NCBI GenBank assembly: GCA_030754585.1
Contig: JASMAB010000003.1
Span: forward strand, 1-43,732
Reading direction: 5' to 3'
DNA length: 43,732 nt
Source: Nitrososphaerales archaeon
GTDB lineage: Archaea; Thermoproteota; Nitrososphaeria; Nitrososphaerales; JACPRH01
A program made the translations under genes and the position numbers. How positions within the stretch are numbered: the stretch's first letter is position 1; each line of letters starts with the position of its first letter. Shown here in pieces: positions 1-8,635 of the stretch. The notes under the pieces are model-generated. The model worked only from the letters and a program-made list of their open reading frames with translations, was not told where the DNA came from and did no database searches.

Positions 1-789
<789 letters not shown>

Positions 790-831
790 CGAGAGTACGG
801 TTAGATTTTTATGGGGTTATTAGCTTATGTC

Positions 832-852
832 AGATTCAACTTTATTGAATCT
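832..852 (-). repeat. Hairpin in 16S leader (8-bp stem, 5-base loop)
   Basis: AGATTCAA at 832-839 is the exact reverse complement of TTGAATCT at 845-852, with loop CTTTA. It lies 43 bases upstream of the mature 16S 5' end, within the expected leader transcript. It probably folds in the precursor RNA; a role in processing is inferred only from position. Confidence 0.6.
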
Positions 853-876
853 CCATTCTTGTTTGCGTATCTGGAG

Positions 877-922
877 GTCCATATTTCACAGCTCGGGCTG
901 TGCCCATTCACTTGATATGGAC
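877..922 (-). repeat. Nested stem-loop in 16S leader
   Basis: GTCCATAT (877-884) pairs exactly with ATATGGAC (915-922). Inside it, CACAGC (887-892) pairs with GCTGTG (897-902) around a 4-base loop (CCGA in the RNA). Two nested perfect stems in a region otherwise GC-rich for this genome point to a folded leader RNA. It may be part of the precursor processing structure or a small RNA released from it; the sequence alone cannot tell. Confidence 0.55.
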
Positions 923-975
923 GCCGCCAAACTGATGCGCAGGTCCCGAAACTATATTTGTAGTTATAAGCTTTG

Positions 976-995
976 CCCATTTATATTTTAAGGAA
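976..995 (-). promoter_or_regulatory. Candidate rRNA promoter (TATA-like box)
   Basis: On the minus strand this reads TTAAAATATAAATG, an AT-rich TATA-type element ahead of the GC-rich 16S leader. A second TATA-like string lies slightly downstream near 960-970. No transcript data are available, so the choice between them is a guess. Confidence 0.35.
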
Positions 996-1115
996 TTTTA
1001 TAATATTACAAGTAGTACTTTCTAATTCGGATGTATAATAAATCCTAACTTCTCTTATGGCAGATCTTACTGATATATTACAAATCAGAAGACGATATTA
1101 CAAGAATAATTTATT

Positions 1116-2528
1116 TTAATTTATTTCAGCATCTTGAGCAGCCTCTGTTAATGCTTCTGAGAAAGTAGGGTATGGATGAACTGTGCCAGCAATATCATCT
1201 ACTGTTGCACCTAAACGTATTGCTAGTGAAGCTTCTGAAATAATTTCTGAAGCATGCTCTCCAACAATATTTACACCTAAGATTTTTCTTGATATTGATT
1301 CAACAATTATTTTAGTGAAACCTTGAGTTTCACCAATTAGTAACGCTTTAACATTCTTATTCATTTTTGATTTTCCTATCTTTACATCGAATCCCTTGCT
1401 CTTCGCAGTTTTCTCATTCAAACCGACAGCAGCAACTTGAGGGCGAGAATAGAGGCATCTTGGAATTGTAAGTCCCTCGTATACAGAGCCAAGTCCAAAA
1501 GCATTCTCAGCGGCCACAGTACCTTGATTTGATGCCACATGTGCCAATCCACCACCTGTAACATCTCCGACTGCAAATATTCCTTTAATGTTTGTAGCCA
1601 TATGTCTATCGACTTGGATTAAACCATTTTTTGTAGCCACAGAAAGGGCCTCAAGCCCAATATTTTCAATATTAGATTTCCGTCCCATAGCCAAAACTAC
1701 TACATTTGCTTTTAGTTTATTTTTAACTTCATTTTGCTGAATTGAAACAGTTTTTACACCATCACTTTCTGATATTCCAGAAACTTTTGTTTTCACAAAA
1801 ACGTTTACACCACTTTCGCGGAGAACCTTTTCAAGAACCCGGCTGACATCTTCATCCTCAATTGGGAGGAGATGGTCCGTTTCCTCAAGCACTGTTACAT
1901 CAATACCCATATCATGAAAAATAGTTGCAAATTCAACTCCTTCGGGTCCTCCCCCAATTATCACCATACTGGCCGGTACTCTACTAAGGTCAGGGAGATT
2001 TGTGGTGGTAACGGCGTGCATTGCTCCATGAATCAATGGAATAGATGGCCTAGAACCAGTGGCAATTATTATTGCATTAGAATTAATTTCTAGTGGTCCT
2101 TTTTTTCTATCCACTTCAACAATCCCTACTGAAGATAATCGTCCATGCCCATGAACTACTTTAACACCATTTCTCAGTAAAAGTTTCTCTAATTCTGTAA
2201 TCATGTCATTTATCAAGACATTCTTTTGAGTTAGGAGACAGTTCCAATCTAATTGAACATTACCGATTAGAGTACCTGTTTTGACAGCATTGTGCACATG
2301 TTGCAGAATACCAGTGGTATGAAGAAGTAATTTGCTTGGGATACACCCAATATTCAAACAATTTCCTCCCAACTTCTCTTTCTCTATAAGAATCACATCT
2401 AAACCAAGCTGAATACCTCTCAAAGCTGCAGAATAACCACCTGGTCCACCTCCTATAACAGTTAAACTTGCATTCAATATCTCTGCTTCTACCAACTCTA
2501 TCACTAGAATTTCAAAAAAGATCCTCAT
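1116..2528 (-). CDS. Dihydrolipoamide dehydrogenase / mercuric-reductase-like flavoprotein
   Basis: A 470-residue member of the pyridine nucleotide-disulfide oxidoreductase family. In order: FAD-binding GGGPGG at 26-31; redox disulfide GGNCLNIGCIPSK with C57 and C62; an NAD(P)-binding IGGGPEGVEF near 190; a second FAD motif (FAVGDV) near 320; and the dimerisation domain ending HPYPTFSE at 451-458. True Lpd has HPHPT..E, whose second His is the catalytic base; here that residue is Tyr453, as in the mercuric-reductase branch, while Glu458 is kept. No 2-oxoacid dehydrogenase or glycine-cleavage genes lie nearby, so the substrate is open. The first about 15 residues are atypical, and a GTG or TTG inside them could be the true start. 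It lies 13 bases after pth2. Confidence 0.88.
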   Translation of the reverse strand: MRIFFEILVIELVEAEILNASLTVIGGGPGGYSAALRGIQLGLDVILIEKEKLGGNCLNIGCIPSKLLLHTTGILQHVHNAVKTGTLIGNVQLDWNCLLTQKNVLINDMITELEKLLLRNGVKVVHGHGRLSSVGIVEVDRKKGPLEINSNAIIIATGSRPSIPLIHGAMHAVTTTNLPDLSRVPASMVIIGGGPEGVEFATIFHDMGIDVTVLEETDHLLPIEDEDVSRVLEKVLRESGVNVFVKTKVSGISESDGVKTVSIQQNEVKNKLKANVVVLAMGRKSNIENIGLEALSVATKNGLIQVDRHMATNIKGIFAVGDVTGGGLAHVASNQGTVAAENAFGLGSVYEGLTIPRCLYSRPQVAAVGLNEKTAKSKGFDVKIGKSKMNKNVKALLIGETQGFTKIIVESISRKILGVNIVGEHASEIISEASLAIRLGATVDDIAGTVHPYPTFSEALTEAAQDAEIN

Positions 2529-2541
2529 ATTCTCGTAACAA

Positions 2542-2901
2542 TTAGAGGAGTTTCAGGGAGCTTGTGATTCGATCTATTTTTGACGAGTAATCAGGGCCAA
2601 TACCAATACAGCTTATTGTTCCAGATTTGAGTTGCGTCAACCCTCTATCTTCAATTATTGATGTAATCAATCCTTCTCTCTCAGCAATTAGATGAATATC
2701 TAAGAGAGCATCAAGACTATTGACTTTCACAACAATCTTGGCCTGTCCTGTTGAAGTCCATTCCCTGTAGACCCTTTTTCTTGTTTTTCTCGCTTTTTCT
2801 GTCGCCAAGACGGCTGCATGTGCTACTTGAGCTGATAATTTTCCTTTCCCCATCTTTAAATCAGATCTAATAACTATAACCTGCTTAAATTTTTGTGTCA
2901 A
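2542..2901 (-). CDS. pth2: Peptidyl-tRNA hydrolase, archaeal type (Pth2)
   Basis: 119 residues, full length for Pth2, which releases tRNA from stalled peptidyl-tRNA in the cytosol. The diagnostic N-terminal block KQVIVIRSDLKMGKGK followed by SAQVAHAAV is present, as is the C-terminal part with the TQLxxGTxxCIGIGP core. It is transcribed divergently from the geranylgeranyl reductase gene and is followed closely by the lpd-like gene, with which it may be cotranscribed. Confidence 0.95.
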   Translation of the reverse strand: MTQKFKQVIVIRSDLKMGKGKLSAQVAHAAVLATEKARKTRKRVYREWTSTGQAKIVVKVNSLDALLDIHLIAEREGLITSIIEDRGLTQLKSGTISCIGIGPDYSSKIDRITSSLKLL

Positions 2902-2938
2902 AGTTGGATATCCTTTAAAATATAGCTACGAATAAGCT

Positions 2939-4126
2939 TTGTCAAAAGAGGCGAATATTCTGAAATCTGACTGGGATGTAATTACAATTGGTGGAAGTGT
3001 TTCTGGGCTCTTGGCAGCCAAGGGGATAGCGGAGGCAGGTTTTACTGTCCAGATTCTAGAGGAAGATTTGGAGATAGGTATTCCTGAAAGATGTGACGGT
3101 CTTGTTAGCATGAAATGTCTAGAAACAATAGGCATTGCACCAACAAACCGTGTTATTCAGAACATTATCAAGCGAGCTATCCTTTATTCTCCTAGTGGAT
3201 TAACAATTGAATTAGATGCAAGTAGACAGAGGGTGTTAGTACTGAATAGAAGTCAGTTTGATCGTGAATTGGCTAAGATAGCTAGTAGAAGTGGGGTTGA
3301 TATTAAAGTGGGGAATAGGGTAACTAACAAGATTGAAAAGGATGGAAAAGTACGCGTTGAGTCTAAATCAAATATTCAAACAGCAAAATGGGTAGTAAAT
3401 GCTGCTGGATGTTTATCTTTGCCGGATAAAAATAAGATTCTTCAGGCAGCTAAGTTTGAAGTAATTGGGAATTGGTTTGACCGTGATAGAGTTGAAATAT
3501 ATTTTAACCAGATGAAATCTCCTGGTTATTTCATTTGGGTCATACCAATCAGTAGTGACTCTGCAAAAATAGGTGTAGCAGGAAATGGTGTTAACCAGTT
3601 CAAGATTCTTGATGAATTTATAGCGTCTAAAGAAGGTACAGTTGTTAAAAAAACAGCAGCACAAATAGTTGTTGGTGGGCCTATAGATAATTTTTTATCT
3701 GGACGTATTGTTTCTGTTGGTGATGCTGCTGGTCAGGCCAAACCGACCACAGGAGGAGGAATATACAGTGGTGGTGTGGGAGGAATGCTTGCTGGAAAAT
3801 ATTTAGGAGAGAGCTTATCCTCAGGAGATTCATTTAGAATAAAAGAGTATGAACGGGCTTGGAGAAATCTTTTTGGTAAAGAATTTGGGTTGTTGTTACA
3901 AGTAAGAAGGATTCTTGAGAGGCTTGATAATGATAATATTGATAAGATATTTACAGCGGTATCATCCTCAAATATTCTTACAAAAATATCTTCAGAGAGT
4001 GACTTTGATTATCACTCGATAGCTCTGCTTAAGACCCTTGGTTTGAAAAACATAATCCAAATAGCAAGTATAGCGGGGGTCGATAAGTTAGAAAGTCTAA
4101 GGTCATTACTTCGACTGTCAAAATAA
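2939..4126 (+). CDS. Geranylgeranyl reductase family flavoprotein
   Basis: 395 residues. The N-terminal FAD-binding segment (ITIGGSVSGLLAAKG, about 16-30) is followed by the family motif PxRC (IPERCDGLVS), then VGDAAGQAKPTTGGGIYSGG, the second FAD-contact motif of this family. Members saturate the isoprenoid chains of archaeal membrane lipids or of other prenyl compounds. The glycine pattern GGSVSG deviates from the usual GxGPAG. The start is TTG at 2939; a TATA-like TTTAAAATATAG at about 2915-2926 puts transcription initiation at or next to this codon, so the mRNA is probably leaderless. Substrate is inferred from family only. Confidence 0.88.
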   Translation: MSKEANILKSDWDVITIGGSVSGLLAAKGIAEAGFTVQILEEDLEIGIPERCDGLVSMKCLETIGIAPTNRVIQNIIKRAILYSPSGLTIELDASRQRVLVLNRSQFDRELAKIASRSGVDIKVGNRVTNKIEKDGKVRVESKSNIQTAKWVVNAAGCLSLPDKNKILQAAKFEVIGNWFDRDRVEIYFNQMKSPGYFIWVIPISSDSAKIGVAGNGVNQFKILDEFIASKEGTVVKKTAAQIVVGGPIDNFLSGRIVSVGDAAGQAKPTTGGGIYSGGVGGMLAGKYLGESLSSGDSFRIKEYERAWRNLFGKEFGLLLQVRRILERLDNDNIDKIFTAVSSSNILTKISSESDFDYHSIALLKTLGLKNIIQIASIAGVDKLESLRSLLRLSK

Positions 4127-4170
4127 CTGATTTATATCTATACAAATAGATAATATTAACATTATTCATA

Positions 4171-4189
4171 AACATCCCTTTAGGGTGTT
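4171..4189 (+). terminator. Hairpin downstream of geranylgeranyl reductase
   Basis: AACATCCC pairs with GGGTGTT across a TTTA loop, with one bulged T. It sits 45 bases after the stop codon. There is no long T run behind it, so terminator function is uncertain. The rest of the 190-base gap to the next gene is AT-rich and holds a TATA-like TTTAATATAT at 4281-4290 that probably drives the zinc-finger gene. Confidence 0.35.
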
Positions 4190-4316
4190 AATGACAACTT
4201 TCTTTGTAGTAAAATAAACATTAGGTAGCGTTAGATTAATACGGTATTTTCGAAGAAAGAATAGATGTGGAACAAACTGTTTTAATATATGATTATTAGG
4301 GTCAAAGTGAAAAGAT

Positions 4317-4505
4317 ATGTCTGAAAAGCATCAAAGTGCACAATTACCGGTGTGCTCATCTTGTAATAGGCCTATAATGCCAGGGGATAAAGCGTCGAGA
4401 TTCAATTGTCCAGAATGTGGAGATATTTTGGTATGGCGATGTGAAAAGTGCCGAAAATTTTCACGGAAATATAGGTGTATAAACTGTGGTTTTGAAGGAC
4501 CTTAG
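4317..4505 (+). CDS. Small zinc-finger protein (four CxxC knuckles), aEF1B partner
   Basis: 62 residues with four CxxC pairs (C13/C16, C31/C34, C42/C45, C54/C57), enough for two structural zinc sites. This is the conserved archaeal zinc-ribbon protein usually found directly upstream of the aEF1B gene and annotated as an RNA- or translation-associated zinc finger. Its stop codon abuts the next start, so the two form an operon. A TATA-like box at 4281-4290 predicts a leader of only a few bases. The molecular function is unknown; the family assignment rests on the knuckle spacing and this neighbour. Confidence 0.9.
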   Translation: MSEKHQSAQLPVCSSCNRPIMPGDKASRFNCPECGDILVWRCEKCRKFSRKYRCINCGFEGP

Positions 4506-4799
4506 GTGCCATTATTTTTGTTGTTTGTTACAGCGAGATTAAAAATACTTCCTACTGATGCTGGAATAAAGAGTGATGATATCGTTGAATCTATTAAGAG
4601 TAAATTACCAGATAACGTGGCCATAAAGAACCAGAGCGAAGAACCTATAGCTTTTGGTTTGATAGCATCGATTTTAGATATTCAGTTAGAAGAGAAAGAT
4701 GGTGCGATTGATGCTTTAGAGGAGGCTATTAAAGCTTCAGATATAGTAAGTCAAGTTGATGTAATCGGCATAAGTCGGAGTTCAACTAACATTAAGTAA
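4506..4799 (+). CDS. Translation elongation factor 1-beta (aEF1B), nucleotide exchange factor
   Basis: 97 residues, close to the about 90 of archaeal aEF1B, which exchanges GDP for GTP on EF-1alpha. The ferredoxin-like fold is recognisable from FVTARLKILPTDAGI at the start, the central EEPIAFGLIASILDI, and the final strand VDVIGISR. The GTG start touches the stop of the zinc-finger gene; a TTG a few codons in (before FVTARL) would give a length nearer the family norm. Transcription continues from the upstream promoter. Confidence 0.92.
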   Translation: MPLFLLFVTARLKILPTDAGIKSDDIVESIKSKLPDNVAIKNQSEEPIAFGLIASILDIQLEEKDGAIDALEEAIKASDIVSQVDVIGISRSSTNIK

Positions 4800-4854
4800 T
4801 CAGGTGCATGTAGAATAAAATTTATACCACTTATTCATCACTAAACTTAGAGAC

Positions 4855-4859
4855 GGAGG
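4855..4859 (+). promoter_or_regulatory. Strong ribosome binding site for cdc48
   Basis: GGAGG seven bases before the ATG at 4867. A TATA-like AAATTTATACC at about 4818-4828 lies upstream, so this gene has a short leader of roughly 15 bases with a Shine-Dalgarno site, unlike the many apparently leaderless genes around it. Confidence 0.6.
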
Positions 4860-4866
4860 CATCTCA

Positions 4867-7062
4867 ATGGTTAGAGAGAAGCGGGTATCTAAGATTCAAT
4901 TGAAGGTGGCTGAAGCTAAACAGAGAGATATAGGTAAAGGTAGGGCAAGGTTAGATATTGATACTATGAATTCTCTTAAGATAATAGCTGGAGACGTTGT
5001 TGAACTTAAGGGTAAAGGGTCTAGCGCTGCTACTGCTTGGCCGTTGGATCCCGTTGATCAAAAGCAGGGAATTCTGAGGATTGACGGGCAAACTCGAAAG
5101 AATGCAGGTATCAGATTAAATGATTTTATTTCAGTAAATAAGGAAAATGCAAAGTCAGCCCGCAGTGTGACCCTTGCACCTGTAGGAGCAAGACTAACGG
5201 TTGACAAAGATTTTTCAGATTTTGTAAAAAATCGCATAAAAGATTTTCCCATAACTGAAAAAGATGATATCTCGGTAGTCGTTCTGGGTAATCCAATTAT
5301 ATTCAACATATCCCAGGTAAAACCAAAAGGTATTGTGAAAGTAGAGCAGAATTCACGTATAATAATTCTCGCTGAACCCATAGCTGAAAGGAAGGTATCA
5401 TCTACAATAACTTATGATGAAATTGGTGGGTTGAAAGACGAGATAGGTAGACTTCGCGAAATCGTTGAACTGCCTCTACGCCACCCAGAAATCTTCCAGA
5501 GGTTGGGCATAGAAGCTCCAAGCGGAATATTGCTTCACGGTCCTCCAGGGTGTGGCAAGACTCTTCTGGCGAAAGCTTTGGCAAATGAATGTGAGGCCAG
5601 ATTTTTCTCAGTTAATGGTCCGGAGATCATGAATAAGTATTATGGTGAAACTGAATCAAAGCTACGTGAGATATTCAAAGAAGCAAGTGAGAACGCACCA
5701 AGCATAATTTTTATCGATGAGATAGATGCGGTTGCACCAAAACGTGAAGATGTATTTGGAGATGTAGAAAAGAGAGTTGTGGCTCAGATTTTGGCATTGA
5801 TGGACGGACTATCAGATAGAGGTGATGTAGTGGTTATGGGGGCCACTAATAGGCCTGAGGGAGTTGACCCTGCCTTAAGAAGGCCTGGTAGATTTGATAG
5901 AGAAGCTGAAATAGGTGTACCGAACATTGAATCTAGACTCGAAATTCTTAGAATACATACTAGAGGTATGCCACTTTCAAAGGAGGTATCACTTAAAGAA
6001 ATGGCCAAACTTGTACACGGATATACTGGAGCTGACCTTAGAGCTCTCTGCAGAGAATCAGCTCTAAAAGCATTAAGACGATATATCCCAGATATTGACA
6101 TCGAAAATGAAATTATTGCACCAGAAGTATTAGATAAACTCAATGTTACCTCAGAAGATTTCCTTGAAGCCGTTAAAGACATCGTTCCTACAGCCTTGAG
6201 GGAGTTTTATGTTGAGACCCCTTCAGTTAGTTGGAGTGACATAGGGGGTTTGGATGATTTAAAGAAGAAGCTTAATGATAATGTGATTAGGTCGATTAAG
6301 AATCCAGAATTGTTTAGAAAAGCTGGAGTCAAACCTGCAAGAGGTGTTTTATTATATGGTCCATCAGGATGTGGGAAGACGCTTTTGGCACGATCTATCG
6401 CCACAGAGAGTGGAGCCAACTTCATCACTGTTCGCGGCCCAGAGGTTTTATCCAAATGGGTTGGCGAGTCTGAGAAGGCAATTCGTGAGGTATTTAGAAA
6501 GGCAAAGGCCTCAGCACCTTGTATAGTTTTTTTTGATGAAATTGATTCCATTAGTAAATTCAGATCTAATGGAACCGAAGATGATGGGGTAGGAGAAAGA
6601 GTTCTCAGTCAACTTCTGACAGAGATTGATAGTATATACAATGCTGGAGATATTTTTGTGGTAGCTGCTACAAATAGACCGGATTTGCTCGACTTGTCTC
6701 TCATACGTCCAGGAAGAATAGATCTCACCATATTTGTAGCCCCACCTGACGAACAAAGCAGAGAAGCTATTCTTAGAGTAATCACAAAAAAAATGCCTCT
6801 TGCAAATAATATATTATTGTCTGATATTGCCCATAAATCAGATGGCTATTCTAGTGCTGATCTTGAATCGCTTTGTAGAGAAACCGCAATATCCGCATTG
6901 AATAGAACTGCAAAAAAATTAATTATAATGAATCAAGATTTTGATTTTGCCTTCAGAAATGTTAAGCCTTCAATTAATGCCGATATTATATCGTGGTATG
7001 AATCGATTTATGAAAAGATGTACAATCACTTGCCAACAAGAACAAAGAATGTTTACAGTTAA
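4867..7062 (+). CDS. cdc48: Cdc48/p97/VAT-type double AAA+ ATPase
   Basis: 731 residues: an N domain (1-185), then D1 with Walker A GPPGCGKT (225-232) and Walker B IIFIDEID (about 280-287), then D2 with Walker A GPSGCGKT (498-505) and Walker B IVFFDEID (about 554-561). Both domains carry the family's ATNRP sensor segment and GRFD or GRID arginine-finger region. The hexamer unfolds proteins for degradation or remodelling in the cytosol. Both Walker A loops have Cys where Thr is usual (GPPGTGKT), and D2 has Ser for the second Pro; these are mild variants. The C-terminus (TKNVYS) does not end in the HbYX proteasome-docking motif. Confidence 0.96.
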   Translation: MVREKRVSKIQLKVAEAKQRDIGKGRARLDIDTMNSLKIIAGDVVELKGKGSSAATAWPLDPVDQKQGILRIDGQTRKNAGIRLNDFISVNKENAKSARSVTLAPVGARLTVDKDFSDFVKNRIKDFPITEKDDISVVVLGNPIIFNISQVKPKGIVKVEQNSRIIILAEPIAERKVSSTITYDEIGGLKDEIGRLREIVELPLRHPEIFQRLGIEAPSGILLHGPPGCGKTLLAKALANECEARFFSVNGPEIMNKYYGETESKLREIFKEASENAPSIIFIDEIDAVAPKREDVFGDVEKRVVAQILALMDGLSDRGDVVVMGATNRPEGVDPALRRPGRFDREAEIGVPNIESRLEILRIHTRGMPLSKEVSLKEMAKLVHGYTGADLRALCRESALKALRRYIPDIDIENEIIAPEVLDKLNVTSEDFLEAVKDIVPTALREFYVETPSVSWSDIGGLDDLKKKLNDNVIRSIKNPELFRKAGVKPARGVLLYGPSGCGKTLLARSIATESGANFITVRGPEVLSKWVGESEKAIREVFRKAKASAPCIVFFDEIDSISKFRSNGTEDDGVGERVLSQLLTEIDSIYNAGDIFVVAATNRPDLLDLSLIRPGRIDLTIFVAPPDEQSREAILRVITKKMPLANNILLSDIAHKSDGYSSADLESLCRETAISALNRTAKKLIIMNQDFDFAFRNVKPSINADIISWYESIYEKMYNHLPTRTKNVYS

Positions 7063-7097
7063 CGGTCTTCATTGAAAATCTCTATTAACTTTTTTAA

Positions 7098-7286
7098 CTA
7101 TGAGCTATTAACTCCTACATGGGGATAAGTGGGTAAATCTGGAGAGATAATGACTACGAAGTGGTTTATAATAGCTAAACCAAAGGACTGATTTTTAATC
7201 AGTAATAGATACTCTTCATCTTCATTCTTAGTGAGGATTTTTATTATTGGTCCATTCTCTTTAGAGGCAAAAAATGTGAATAACAC
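7098..7286 (-). CDS. Possible small hypothetical protein
   Basis: A GTG-started frame of 62 residues; the same frame stays open 16 codons upstream, but without an ATG, GTG or TTG. The translation has alternating hydrophobic stretches (EYLLLIKNQSFGLAIINHF then VVIISPDLP) resembling a small beta-rich domain, and is less skewed than random AT-rich DNA. No family is recognised. It lies downstream of the 43-residue zinc ribbon on the same strand. If it is not a gene, 7063-7393 is a 331-base non-coding stretch between cdc48 and the zinc ribbon in which nothing else was seen. Confidence 0.25.
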   Translation of the reverse strand: MLFTFFASKENGPIIKILTKNEDEEYLLLIKNQSFGLAIINHFVVIISPDLPTYPHVGVNSS

Positions 7287-7393
7287 CAGATTCTCTAAGA
7301 TTATTGCGCATCTTTTCTCATTACAAAACTTGAATTATGGAGTTCCTAGTCAATAAACTGTATATTTCGTCAATAGAGAGAATATATTTACTT

Positions 7394-7525
7394 TCATTTT
7401 TTTTGTCTTTGGGGCATTCTCATTAAACGCGTGGATTTGCAGACAGGGCATTTAGCGGGAAACTTTCCTTCAATATCAGATATGTGTATATATCCGCACC
7501 TTAGACATCTCCAATCCCTATTCAT
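7394..7525 (-). CDS. Tiny rubredoxin-like zinc-ribbon protein (43 residues)
   Basis: ATG at 7525-7523, stop TGA at 7396-7394. The N-terminus reads MNRDWRCLRCGYIHISD and a second knuckle CPVCKS follows, giving two CxxC pairs (C7/C10 and C26/C29) around a loop, the layout of the iron or zinc ribbon found in rubredoxin and rubrerythrin tails. The C-terminus is basic (RMPQRQKK). An in-frame stop two codons upstream fixes the N-terminus. It is transcribed divergently from fen1. Function unknown; metal binding is inferred from the cysteines. Confidence 0.7.
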   Translation of the reverse strand: MNRDWRCLRCGYIHISDIEGKFPAKCPVCKSTRLMRMPQRQKK

Positions 7526-7609
7526 TATCTATGACTACCTATTTTCTAAGAGTTAAGGCTTCAAAGTTAAAAGTAACTCTTTCTATTAAAAAATATGGAG
7601 AACATATAG

Positions 7610-8635
7610 TTGGGAGTTAATCTAAGAGATATTATTAATCCATTAAAAATAAATCTCCAGCAGCTTTCAGGTCGAACAATAGCTGTGGATACATACAATG
7701 CACTCTATCAGTTTTTATCCATCATTAGAGGTGAAAGTGGTAATTATTTAATGGATGAAGAAGGAAGAGTAACCAGCCATCTGAGTGGTTTGTTCTATAG
7801 AAACATAAACTTACTGGAATTAGATATTAAACCGATCTATATCCTAGATGGTAAACCTCCGTCACTAAAGACTATTGAAATAGAGAGAAGACGAAAAGTC
7901 AAGCAAGAGGCAGTTAAATTATATAATGAATCGATATCCAAAGGTGATTTAGCAGAAGCTAGAAAATACGCCCAATCTACATCTCACCTGAAAGAATACA
8001 TGATAGATGATACGAAACGAATGTTAGAACTGCTAGGAATACCTTGGATTGAAGCATCTTCAGAAGGAGAAGCAACTGCATCATACTTAACTAAAATCAA
8101 TATAGCAACAGATGTTGTTAGCCAAGACTATGATGCTCTCCTCTTTGGCGCTAAGAGACTAGTTAGGAACGTAACGGTAACTGGAAAGAGGAAGTTACCA
8201 GGAAAAAGAGTTTATATGGACATTGCCCCTGAAGAGATAAATTTAGAGAAGACCCTAGGGCATCTTGGGGTAACATATGAGCAACTTGTCGATATTGGAA
8301 TATTGGTGGGAACAGATTTTAATCCTGACGGGTTTAGACGAATTGGTCCTATTACGGCCCTAAAGTATATACAGAAATACGGTTGTCTTGAGAAGATAGA
8401 TAACATTAGGAAAGAATTACAGAAGATAGATTATCCTGCAATTCGAAAAATATTTCTCAAACCCGCAATCACAAAGCCAAAGAAGAAGCTTATATGGAGT
8501 CGGCCTGACCGGGAAAAGATTAATGTATTTCTATGTGGTGAACGAGCCTTTTCTGAAGACAGAGTAAATAGAGCGCTTGATAAGCTTAAGAAAGTTGAGA
8601 ATGAAAGATCAGAAAACCTAGAGAAATGGTTTTGA
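7610..8635 (+). CDS. fen: Flap structure-specific endonuclease 1 (FEN1)
   Basis: 341 residues, normal length. It begins (M)GVNLRDI, the family's conserved N-terminus, which fixes the TTG start at 7610; the N-domain carries VDTYNALYQFL and the clustered acidic metal-binding residues (ILDGKPP, EASSEGEA, SQDYDALLFG), and the helix-hairpin-helix segment VGTDFNPDGFRRIGP follows. The C-terminus ENLEKWF is a PCNA-interacting (PIP) box. It removes 5' flaps in Okazaki-fragment maturation and repair. GGAG at 7597-7600 and a TATA-like ATTAAAAAATATG at 7584-7596 precede it. It overlaps the start of truD, so the two are translationally coupled. Confidence 0.96.
   Translation: MGVNLRDIINPLKINLQQLSGRTIAVDTYNALYQFLSIIRGESGNYLMDEEGRVTSHLSGLFYRNINLLELDIKPIYILDGKPPSLKTIEIERRRKVKQEAVKLYNESISKGDLAEARKYAQSTSHLKEYMIDDTKRMLELLGIPWIEASSEGEATASYLTKINIATDVVSQDYDALLFGAKRLVRNVTVTGKRKLPGKRVYMDIAPEEINLEKTLGHLGVTYEQLVDIGILVGTDFNPDGFRRIGPITALKYIQKYGCLEKIDNIRKELQKIDYPAIRKIFLKPAITKPKKKLIWSRPDREKINVFLCGERAFSEDRVNRALDKLKKVENERSENLEKWF

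Larger units (their letters stand above)
790..1115 (-). other. 16S rRNA leader and promoter region, no gene
   Basis: This 326-base stretch lies between the 16S 5' end and the stop codon of the lpd-like gene on the same strand. The part next to the rRNA (about 830-950) is GC-richer and holds two inverted repeats listed separately, as expected for a pre-rRNA leader with processing stems. The part beyond about 950 is AT-rich and holds a TATA-like box. No open frame with coding character was seen in it. The partner strand of the 16S processing helix would lie 3' of the gene, outside the window. Confidence 0.7.

Noticed and set aside
5058-6551. Several antisense frames across cdc48
   Set aside because: All lie within the coding strand of a complete, motif-verified AAA+ ATPase.
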